DNA from: Trichoplax sp. H2
Taxonomy: Eukaryota > Placozoa > Uniplacotomia > Trichoplacea
Length of the DNA stretch: 64,000 bases
Assembly: GCA_003344405.1 (NCBI GenBank)
Contig: NOWV01000028.1
Span: 62,001-126,000 of the forward strand
Direction: 5' to 3'
Shown here: in pieces, positions 54,866 through 64,000 of the stretch
How the letters are laid out: each line of letters opens with the position of its first letter
Position numbering within the stretch: the stretch's first letter is position 1
Notes under the pieces: model-generated
Seen by the model: only the letters and a program-made list of their open reading frames with translations
Databases searched by the model: none
Told to the model about the DNA's origin: nothing
Position numbers and translations under genes: made by a program

Positions 54866-56405
54866 ATGGAAAATGGAAACTCCAGAAATTCAACTAATAA
54901 TTCGACATTTTTCGTTCACTTGTTAATCGCTTTCCGTGTATCGACGATTATCATTAGTATATTAATCGTTGCTATTAATCTCTTTTTCTTTCTCTTTATT
55001 ATGTTTTGTAAAACGTTGAGAACACCGTCTAATGTTCTTATTCTGTCTATAAATTTATCTTGCATTATTGCTGCTTTCACATTTATTTTACCTATTGCCA
55101 TCGTTAGAGGTGTCAACATACCTCTAGTATGCATCATATTTTTGCCTCTTGGTGACTCATCAGCACTCATGGTTAATATCCATGCATGCTTAATATGTCT
55201 AGAACATTATTGCATGTAATTCTGATTTTATTTAAGATACAAACGTATTTAAATAAACATACAGACAGGGCTCACTGTTTGGCTACGTAAACGTCCAAAC
55301 GCCCCTCTCTAAAAAAGTACAATACTCATTAGAGGCAATATAAATCAATTGGTATACGTTGATACCTTTACAGTACACAGTACTGTATTATCTGTTCTAT
55401 AGAACAATAAGAGTGATAACAACATTAATAGTACAATAATGGGATATAGAGTTACCATACTGTATCACGCCAAAGTAGATATACAGGTATAGATATAAAA
55501 TCACAACAAACATCAGTATGAGCTATATCAGATAATGTACATGAATAAATATGAATAAAACCACCAAAATAGGAATACCATAACCAATAAATATTTGCGC
55601 TGATTTTGGATTATAACAATAAATCTTCTGCATATTAACACTGGACTCAGTTTCAACTTCAATTTGTCATCTAAATCGCCAACAGAACTATATCGTATCG
55701 CATTTTATATCAGGTTGTACAATTCGACAAATAACAGTCATAATCTCATATAACAGTAATAGCGATATAAATAATAACGTTCCAGACGGCTTGACACACC
55801 CGTTCCATTATCAACGCTATATATCGAACAAAGTAGTTATTGGTTGTTGTATCATATTATGGATTTTGGTTCTCGGATTAATTACAGCTTTGTACGTCAT
55901 CTTAGACAACTTGCAATGCCCAGATTGGACTGCTAATTTAGCCCAGGACAGAAAAAGATTAATTATCTATACAGTTGTAGCATCGGTGATGACTGGTTTA
56001 CCTTTAATAACTATGTTATATACTTATCTGAAATTACATTATTTTATATTACAACATTTAATACGAATTGATAGTGAAATCAGCCATTTTAACCGTGAAA
56101 CCATCATTACTAGGAAGCATAAGGTTTTAAGAAGAATGCTATTCTTGCTAATCAACTTTTCTGTATGCTGGCTACCCATCTTAATAACTACATTAATTAT
56201 CTTTAGATTTGGCTATAAATCCCAGATCTTAATTGCTATACGTAACATTAGTTTCGCTGTAACTTATCTATATTCATTAGCTGGCCCTTTAGGATACATT
56301 TTTTGCTGTCCAGATATCGCGAAAAAGTTGCGTCGATGGTGGGTAGCGATATGGTCTCATCGGGCTTGGCCTTCTTCAGCGAAGGTTGGTAATGTCGCTC
56401 GCTGA
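54866..56405 (+). pseudogene. Rhodopsin-like GPCR interrupted by about 570 bp
   Basis: The N-terminal half (ATG 54866 to TAA 55217-55219) has Asn glycosylation sites (NST, NNST), TM1, the loop KTLRTPSN, TM2 and TM3 ending CLICLEHYCM. The C-terminal half resumes near 55788 as LTHPFHYQRYISNKV, then TM4, TM5, a third loop with a short basic stretch, TM6 LLINFSVCWLPI (canonical CWLP) and TM7 ending GPLGYIFCCPDI, and stops at TGA 56403. The break falls in the second intracellular loop, just after the DRY-equivalent EHY; the paralogue at 63269 reads straight through (CIERYLYLIHPFFHQRF). GT at 55216 and AG near 55762 could form an intron, but this would add about nine unconserved residues. I therefore favour an insertion and a dead or allele-specific gene. 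Confidence 0.75.
55214..55787. mobile_element. Insertion (or unusual intron) splitting a GPCR gene
   Basis: About 574 nt with no open frame lie between two halves of one receptor frame. A short GTAC palindrome patch (TACAGTACACAGTACTG) occurs at about 55368-55385. Clear terminal repeats and a target duplication were not found. Confidence 0.45.
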
Positions 56406-59400
56406 GTTACTGATGTAAATTCATTGTGTTAATCGACTTGTATTCTGGTAAATCTTTGCCTCGTAGTCGATAATCCATTACTATATTGTATAAGGATATC
56501 ACGGACCAATTTTAACTACAGTTCTAACTTTAAGCGGCCTTTACAATTTTTTAAATAAAATGCAATCAATTTTTTTTGGAGGTTTTATCATGTTATAAAG
56601 CGTGTTTAAGGTATATATATAGCATTTTACTAAGTAGGATAACTGTATTCGTGATCGCTCATTTACTCAAAAGTATAGAGAGCATCTTTGTAAGATTTGT
56701 CTTAAATATGTAGTAGTTATTTTTACAACCTCAGGTCTTTTTCTTCAATCGATTATTTCTTTGTGTGATCATTTTCAATTATAGACATGAACTGTTCGTT
56801 AATTATTTATTTTGACATTTACTATGGTAAACTTATTACATGTGGTAACTACTTTACAACTCGAAAGGGTTGCTAAACAGGAATTTTTAGTATATAAACC
56901 TTAAGCTATCTTTACATAGTCGGTGGGTCACTGCTACAAGTGATGCCTTTTCTGTACAAAACCTGTAACTGAACGACCAGCGGCATTTGATAGCTAGATG
57001 CTGGCGACGAGCTACTGAAAATATCTAATTTTATATTTTTGGCCGTTCGTAGCTTAGACAATTATGATTATAAACCGTATGTAACATCCTATACATTAAG
57101 CGACAACGCTTCTCCTTGTTTAAGCTAAATTCGCATCGTAATAATTAGCAAATGCTAAAAATTAAACCTTATTTTTCGTAGTCCTTAATATCTAGAAATT
57201 ATGCTATTGACAACTAGTATTAATCGAACAGACTATTAATTGCATATGCTGAACTGAAGCACTTGTGATATTAAGAAAAGGAAATTGCTCATGGAAGTGG
57301 AAATAATTTGTTGTGGCTTTAACTAAAAATACGAAGCTAATATGCAGCATCTATTAAATATGCTTGGTTGTTTGCCATTAGTTAATTGTCTTAGGAAATA
57401 AAAGAATATTCAGTCAACTTTTGACGAAAGTTATTCTACAGTTTACTTTTAAATTTGACGTCTGATTATTAACAATTATAAATTATGCAAATATTGCTAT
57501 TGTCCAATATATATTATGCGGTCAGCATTAATGATTATTGTCGAACATGACATGGTGGAAATTGATAAACATGTATGCAGCGAAAATTATACTCATTTGT
57601 CACACGCCACTAGTGACAAAGTAGTCTACACACGCCAATCCTTGCGGAGAACGCCACCTACTAACTTAAAGAGGCGAGATTAGCTATATCACCAAATAAT
57701 TCAGTTCCGATGACCGAATAGTATAGTGTATTTATAGTGCCACTGATAGTGTAGATGAGGTAGTCAGAGATTTACTACTGTTTATTACTGAAGAAATCTT
57801 GGCACCCAAGATTATAGTCTTTACAATTCAATCACCACCTTATATACTGTACAATACAGTACCTATACTGATCTAGTACGGAACAGAACTAGTGCAGTTA
57901 AGCTCTGATAAGGTTGCAATACAACCGGTATGAATACAATACAAGAAATCATATAATTAGATACAGAGACGCTAGTAAATCCGTAACAGCAATATTTAGG
58001 CATGATCTGATATGCGATATAATCGTGAAATGGATTACGGTTTATATAGTCAGTCTAGACGGATATAGGAAAATTAATCTTATATTGAGATAGAAACCAC
58101 AAGAGTAAATAGTAGGATAGTGACACCGGTCGGGACAGGATCAGTGATGTCCAAGATAGTATATGTAGGCGATAGGATAATGGAATGCTATTAGTAGACA
58201 AAAATAAAGTATATGAAATATACTCATATATGGAGTTGTTAGTAATAGCCTTCAGTGAGAAGATGAAATGCTCAGGTAGTGTGATACCACAAGGTCTCAT
58301 TAATGAAGGATTGACTAAGAAGAGCAGTTGACAAACATATTAATCAATATGTATAGTAAGTATATAAAAGACTTATTTATTTCTTAAGAAAACCAGTCTG
58401 AGTTCTAGCGGTGTACTCAATTACGTTGTCTAATTGCTACTACCGTTATTTCAGCAATAAAAATTTAACTGATAAACTGTTTTTATCCACTGGGATTGGA
58501 GGGCACTTCTTATGAGATTTGTCATTAGTGTAGGAATAGGATAAGGTAGTTAATAAACAAACTTTTGTGTAGAAGACTAGAAATGTCCAATAGGACTAGC
58601 TTCCGATAAAATCAGAGTATACTACAGATTGTCTATTTAAGTATCGATGTAATATGATTATTATTTATTTATCTAACATTAAAAAATGACTGATTTCGCG
58701 TCCAGCCTCTTTCATATATATGTTTGCATAAATAATTATGGCAAAAATCTAAGGTATTCACTATTATGACCTTACAGTTATAAACAAATGGAATATCTAA
58801 ATTAAGAAAATATTTTAGCAACGACATTGTTTAACGTTGAAGACAATATTTACAAATGTCCGTTCGTGAAATAAAATAAAAGACATCAATTAATATGCCT
58901 TCCTCATTCTCTTATTAAAATTTAAGATGCAGCTATAACTTTAATAGCTAGAAAATGAAATGAACTTTTCGTTATTATGTAACACTAAATACGTTTTTGT
59001 TACGTTTTCGAAACTCTTCTACTTTGTAACAGCGAAGATTTGCTAAATATCTTCAGACGAGTCTAGTAGAGCTAGAATATTGAGCTAAATTTTATTTTCC
59101 CTACTATAGCGTTATACAGTCGAACAAATCTAACGGTTTACTAACCACATATTGCAAATACCAACGAGGGTGATAACATTCTTACAAATAAGATAACAGC
59201 CGATAATCAATTTTATAACAAATGATAACATATCAGAAACGTATTCAGGCAACTATTTCATCTACAACCTCTTTTATGAACTTACATACCGCAAGTTTTA
59301 TGCGTAAGTGATTCTGCTACTATAGTCAGACAGAGTAAGTTAAATTTATAGAAAGCTTATACTATTGAGACAGTATCAACATAACTAATGAAAATCTCGT

Positions 59401-59676
59401 TTCGTAACAGTTTGTTAACAATCCTTTTATCATATCTCATTTATTGTGAATCGGTACATATAAACTGCAAACTAAATTGAAAGGTTAGACTATTGTCTAA
59501 GATACCATATTCTAATTGAAGAAACTTCATATCAAATATTTTCTCCATAATTGTACGCCCATAATTTTAATCTGTTTACGCGAGGTACTTACAATAGCTA
59601 TAGCCTAAATTATTCTAGATGAAGTGATAGTATCTGACTTACGCAATCAGTAAAACGTATGAAGTACAATTTTTAT
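56406..59676. other. Intergenic DNA, no supported gene
   Basis: Includes 57085-57255, the diverged duplicate of 54100-54265, and a small GTAC patch at about 57844-57870. A stretch starting TGTCACACGCC at 57598, with a TATAAAAG at about 58365, has an LTR-like look, but no end or target duplication could be fixed. Confidence 0.5.
57085..57255 (+). repeat. Diverged duplicate of 54100-54265
   Basis: Second copy of the block described at 54100-54265; similarity is patchy but colinear. Confidence 0.6.
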
Positions 59677-59822
59677 ATGCAGCTCATAGGATTAGTTAAA
59701 TTCTATTTCATACAAGGCTACTAAAAGCACTAAAAGATAAAGTAATCTATTCATTCACCAAATCTTATTAAATCGAAGGGATAATTTCTGTTTGCAACAC
59801 AATAAAATTGCGGTAAATATAC
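59677..59822. repeat. Haplotype copy left of gap (empty allele)
   Basis: 146 nt from ATGCAGCTCATAGG to GGTAAATATAC, repeated at 59995-60140 and ending at the gap. Confidence 0.9.
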
Positions 59823-59842
59823 NNNNNNNNNNNNNNNNNNNN
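59823..59842. other. Assembly gap (20 N)
   Basis: Exactly 20 N, next to a duplicated block. Confidence 0.99.
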
Positions 59843-59994
59843 TACTGTATATAGTCATCTGTACTCTAGCATAGAAGTCTCTACCACTACAGTCTATAGT
59901 TACAGCTACCAAATATCTCTTAGGATAAATATCTACCGTACATTATACTAAAGATGGCTAACAGTCTACAATCACAATACTAAGTTACATTACA
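59843..59994. mobile_element. 3' end of an allelic insertion, cut by the gap
   Basis: 152 nt present only in the right allele, ending TTACATTACA directly before ATGCAGCTC. The left allele instead has TTTTTAT before ATGCAGCTC. A CA end at the divergence point suits the 3' end of an LTR-type element with ATGCA as the putative 5-bp target duplication; the 5' end is not assembled. Confidence 0.5.
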
Positions 59995-60140
59995 ATGCAG
60001 CTCATAGGATTAGTTAAATTCTATTTCATACAAGGCTATTAAAAGCACTAAAAGATAAAGTAATCTATTTATTCACCAAACCTTATTAAATCGAAGGGAT
60101 AATTTCTGTTTGCAACACAATAAAATTGCGGTAAATATAC
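59995..60140. repeat. Haplotype copy right of gap
   Basis: Near-identical to 59677-59822; continues as AGAATATTC into unique sequence. Confidence 0.9.
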
Positions 60141-60625
60141 AGAATATTCTCGCGTAATTCCATACTTTACGATTAACATATTGGCGGTAAAGATTTTCTT
60201 AATTCATTAATCTGTTATATACGAAAATAGTCATTGGGTTATGCTTCTTTTCCTTATATAACAGCGATTTTATCGATATAAATTTTTAATTTTAGCCAGT
60301 TTTTAAACGCCCAGTAATAAAATGTAGATAACAGTATTGAACTATCCCTAACAGCCAAAACGCTGGCAAACTTAAACAATTATGCACAGTATTCCTAATC
60401 AAAAATTGCTGCATAACGGATAGTTTAGATTTAAATCAGTTTCGATAGCCTTTATTTACAGATATTAGCGAATTTTCAGTGCACATAAAGAAATAGTTTA
60501 AAGATATATACTGTATTTAAGGTGCAATAATATTTATATATCAAGCAGCTTCCCTACTTGATTGTAATCTCATGTAACTGTCTAAAATTAATCATAATTC
60601 TTTATGCAAGAAAATCAAAAACGTG

Positions 60626-62081
60626 TGTAATGAAATGAAAAGTGTAGAGATCAAGCTACGAAACTTTAACAAACTTTGTTCTACTTTCGTTGCACTCCGG
60701 TCGACTTAATGCTAATACTTTGACACCAAATAAAATTTGGAGAAATAACCGAACTACAATTTATTTCAAAACAAAAATGGAGAGAAGTATGAACCGAACA
60801 ACCTTACAAATACTTAGCTTTAAGTATTATTAAAATAAATGACAGACTTAAAAACTGTCAACGACCAAACAACCTTTCAAAAAGAAGAACGTTTTAACTT
60901 ACGACAATTCGACCCCGAAGGCCTTTTAAATTCAACAAGTTCTTCAAATAAAATCTTCTTCTACTCTCTCTCTAAATTTTCTAATTGCACTATCATTTAT
61001 AGGCTTCGTAGAGCCGTCAGAGGTATTTAAAACTAAACATTTGCTAACCAATCGCTCTTAAGATGCGTTTTAGAAAACTACTTTGCACCATTTAAGAAAA
61101 CAAAAATCATTCAAAATTCAGACACAATTTACCCTACGATTCCCTTACAAAACACTATAAAAGTAACAAGCTAACTATAAAAATACATCAAACTTCATTT
61201 CTAACATAATTTCTATCATTAATACACTATAAAAGTCTGAAAATCAACCTTTAAACATCAAGATTTAGTCATAAAAACAACATTCTAACTACCTAACTAT
61301 CAACACAACTTTCTGCCAATTTCCGTCTTATTTTCTATTTTTCCTCACGAAATCTCCTAATGTGACTTCAAGTCACGTCATAAAATTACAAAGTTTCAAA
61401 TTCATAACAAAAAGTCCAAATCTCAAAAATCAACTCTTACGATATTTTTCATGAACAAAAATCCGAAAATTAAAACAGAAAAATTATAATTCAGACATAA
61501 ATTAAAAATAAACCCGACCGGTTCCAAAACAGGAAAATTATATCGGACACAAACCCGACCGGTCTCAGAATCCGAAAAACTATATCGGACACAAATCCGG
61601 AAAAATTCGCTTTTTATGAAGATCACAGTAATCGCTTATCAAAAAAAATTTATATGACTACTACGACTACTTTTCTGACATTAGTATCGCTTAGTATTCG
61701 CGAGTATTGACAGTTGATGTTTTTGCGTCAGATTATACTGTAACTGTACGAGTATAGACTACATTACAGTACTTTATCGTCATGTTATAAATCCCCTTTC
61801 TCTAAGGATAGGGTTTTGCTACTAAGTCAAATTTCTTTACAATTTGAATAGACGATCAAACGCCCTTTCTTTAGATTAGGCACTTGCTCTATAGGGCTAC
61901 TTCTATAGTAATCTATATAATATCTTGTAAAATAATGAAGAAGAAAAGATGGCGACATGATGATTTGTCAGGGTAAAACTTAAAGACACTATCACTTTCT
62001 ATGTATTTTCTATAGTAAAATAATACTAATTACATACTAAATAAAACTACAAAGGACTCTACTTTTAGTCCTTTTACTACA
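60626..62081. mobile_element. 1.46-kb allelic insertion with TG...CA ends
   Basis: Begins TGTAATGAAATGAAAAG after ACGTG and ends TTTTACTACA before CGTGGACATTG. The empty allele at 62272 onward reads AAAAACGTGGACATTG. The target duplication is CGTG (4 bp), or ACGTG if the last A is counted with the flank. The plus strand is A/C-rich in the middle, unlike its surroundings. Inside are a 41-bp tandem repeat (about 61470-61610) and CACTATAAAAG motifs. No reverse transcriptase, integrase or transposase frame was seen, so it is non-autonomous or a long solo LTR. Confidence 0.75.
61470..61610. repeat. 41-bp tandem repeat inside the 1.46-kb insertion
   Basis: AACCCGACCGG recurs at 61511 and 61552, with a third degenerate unit (AAATCCGG) near 61593, and TATATCGGACACAAA is shared between units. 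Confidence 0.75.
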
Positions 62082-62251
62082 CGTGGACATTGATAAAGTA
62101 ATGTAGCAAAGAGTATCCGTTTTGTCTTTTATGATCTAAGCTTTCTTGTGGCACGTCTTTCAGTTATAGATTTTTCTTAATCCTCCAAATAGTCTGTATA
62201 TAATAGTAATGTGTATGCAATGCTAAAATATTGTACTTGCTAATGCTAAAG

Positions 62252-62271
62252 NNNNNNNNNNNNNNNNNNNN
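62252..62271. other. Assembly gap (20 N)
   Basis: Exactly 20 N. The left side ends within sequence repeated on the right at GCTAATGCTAAAG. Confidence 0.99.
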
Positions 62272-62584
62272 CAGTGCACATAAAGAAATAGTTTAAAGAT
62301 ATATACTGTATTTAAGGTGCAATAATATTTATATATCAAGCAGCTTCCCTACTTGATTGTAATCTCATGTAACTGTCTAAAATTAATCATAATTCTTTAT
62401 GCAAGAAAATCAAAAACGTGGACATTGATAAAGTAATGTAGCAAAGAGTATCCGTTTTGTCTTTTATGATCTAAGCTTTCTTGTGGCACGTCTTTCAGTT
62501 ATAGATTTTTCTTAATCCTCCAAATAGTCTGTATATAATAGTAATGTGTATACAATGCTAAAATATTGTACTTGCTAATGCTAA
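62272..62584. repeat. Empty-site haplotype of the 1.46-kb insertion
   Basis: Starts CAGTGCACATAAAG, the same as 60478, runs through a single ACGTG junction (62416-62420) and on to GCTAATGCTAAAG, matching the flank that ends at 62251. It then continues as the unique scaffold sequence. Confidence 0.9.
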
Positions 62585-63268
62585 AGCATTTATTGCCCTA
62601 TTTTATCAGTTATGTACACTAATTATAAAGTCTATAACTTGCTAGTATAATTAATTAAGTAAAGTAGGTTTTGCATACTTTGTTTTTATATAAATTCTAT
62701 TAGTTGAGCAATGCAGTATTGCTGCTTTCAAAACTATCCAATTTTCCGGGCAATATAGGGTTCGATGTCAAATTTTTATGTTTAGCATAATAGATGTTTT
62801 AATGTTTAATTTCAATATTTAATACTATTATTGCATTATTTACTTCGTACAACACATCAATTGGCAAACTAATTCCCATATTAAATTATTCTAGACTACA
62901 GAATGAGAAACGCCAATAAGGATCAAGATGGATCTTATTCATAAGAAATCAATATTGTAATTTTGTCACTTTAATATATCCAATTATCATCAGCCCATTT
63001 AAATATGCGACAATATAGAAAGATATAGACTCTACGCTTGATATAGGATATATAAATTATGGTCTAATATATATCTTACATTCATCCGGCATTTTCTTTG
63101 TAAATCTTTTTCAGTATCAGCTGGCATGTAAAAGAATTTTATTGTGGCGATTCCGATAAAAATCTATTATCTACAAAAGTAAAACCTTCTTGTAAAGAAT
63201 TCGGTTAACCATTATATTGTCAACAAAGATATTTCTCATTTAGATCTCGTGAACTAACTGCTACAAAA

Positions 63269-64000
63269 ATGAATAACGTAACAGTTTCAGTTGAAACTTA
63301 CGATGCGCTATCGGTCGTATTTCGGATATTTACTATATCTGTAGGTTCTGCAATACTGGTGAGTGATGCATTTTTATTCGTATTTATTTTGTCGTATAAG
63401 AGTTTAAGAACTCCGTCGAATTTGGTGGTAGTCTCTATGGTTGTAGCTTCAATAATGATGGCAATCACCTTTGTTCTACCAATGGCAATATTTATAGATA
63501 CGACAGGAGAAATATCCAACGATATGATATGTGCTATATTAATGCCTCTAGGTGAATGTTCGTGCCTTATTGTCAATATTCATAACTGCTTACTATGCAT
63601 CGAACGCTATCTCTATCTCATTCATCCTTTCTTCCATCAACGATTTATTAGTAGTAAATTCGTAGTAATAACTATTGCAGCCATTTGGATCTTGAGTACT
63701 TCTTTGATCTATCTGATCCGTGGTGTTACTAAAGAATTAAATTACCCTGATTGGAGAATTGATTCCGAAAAATCTCATCAACATCTCACTACTTTAAGTA
63801 TTTTCGGGGCCCTGATGATTGGCCTTCCGCTGTTAACAATGATTACAACCTACAGCAGATTGCTTTACTTCATATCGCAACACGTTAAACGTATAGATAG
63901 TGAAGTAAGTCAATTTAATGGAGAAGTTGTTCCTAGTAATAGACGCCGATCTATGGCAAAAATGATTTTCTTAATTGGTGTATTTACGCTGTGCTGGCTA
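63269..64000 (+). CDS. Rhodopsin-like orphan GPCR, truncated by the window end
   Basis: Open for 244 codons from ATG 63269 to the last base. N-terminus MNNVTVSVETYD with one glycosylation site; TM1; loop YKSLRTPSN; TM2 to VLPMAIF; TM3 ending LLCIERYLYLIHPFFHQRF, with ERY matching the D/ERY motif; TM4; the extracellular loop NYPDWRID; TM5 MIGLPLLTMITTY; loop KRIDSEVSQFNGE; TM6 starting FTLCWL, the canonical CWxP region. It pairs closely with the interrupted gene at 54866-56405 (RTPSN, PDW, RIDSE, CWL), so both form a subfamily distinct from the 45484 receptor. TM7 and the tail lie outside the window. Confidence 0.9.
   Translation, partial: MNNVTVSVETYDALSVVFRIFTISVGSAILVSDAFLFVFILSYKSLRTPSNLVVVSMVVASIMMAITFVLPMAIFIDTTGEISNDMICAILMPLGECSCLIVNIHNCLLCIERYLYLIHPFFHQRFISSKFVVITIAAIWILSTSLIYLIRGVTKELNYPDWRIDSEKSHQHLTTLSIFGALMIGLPLLTMITTYSRLLYFISQHVKRIDSEVSQFNGEVVPSNRRRSMAKMIFLIGVFTLCWL

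Noticed and set aside
57598-58520. Possible LTR starting TGTCACACGCC with a TATAAAAG inside
   Set aside because: No matching CA end or target duplication could be placed.

Overview
The window is AT-rich animal nuclear DNA. Its genes are intron-rich, with short GT..AG introns, and encode typical metazoan proteins: an ING4/5-type PHD protein, UBIAD1, CPTP, INTS11, spermidine synthase, NPHP4 and WDR70. Downstream lies a cluster of intronless rhodopsin-like GPCR genes. Compact, intron-rich genes, a conserved cilium gene and tandem single-exon orphan GPCRs fit an early-branching animal. A placozoan (Trichoplax/Hoilungia type) is my best guess, but the sequence alone does not prove it. Six runs of exactly 20 N are present, and the DNA beside them reads as two unmerged haplotypes of a heterozygous diploid. 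|| Layout, 0-40 kb (housekeeping block): 3' part of an ING4/5 gene (+, 181-1166); UBIAD1 (+, 4418-5353, single exon); CPTP (-, 7187-8657, two exons), divergent from INTS11 (+, 9344-14510, about 25 exons including one of 12 nt); spermidine synthase (-, about 15142-16968); a 1.6-1.75 kb duplicated non-coding segment around the gap at 18807; NPHP4 (-, 21329-34357), divergent from WDR70 (+, 35290-40130). Gene models were built by translating exons between GT/AG sites and matching remembered family sequences; no database search was run. || 40-64 kb (GPCR block): a decayed GPCR (41947-42841), an intact 325-residue GPCR (45484-46461), a GPCR interrupted by about 570 bp (54866-56405), and a third that is open to the window end (63269-64000). 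They are separated by long AT-rich stretches with almost no open reading frame. || Two observations stand out. (1) Each assembly gap is flanked by near-identical direct copies that end at the gap. At two loci one copy carries an insertion and the other an exact empty site: a TGT...ACA element of about 600 bp with a GCTCC duplication, and a 1.46 kb element with a CGTG duplication. These look like heterozygous LTR-type insertions serialised into one scaffold. (2) Arrays built from the pentamer GTACW, with both orientations mixed and so full of GTAC-centred palindromes, lie in the 5' intergenic regions of UBIAD1, CPTP/INTS11, SRM and NPHP4/WDR70. Array length and unit orientation differ between the two haplotype copies. 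Their function is unknown; they are the best candidate here for something undescribed.
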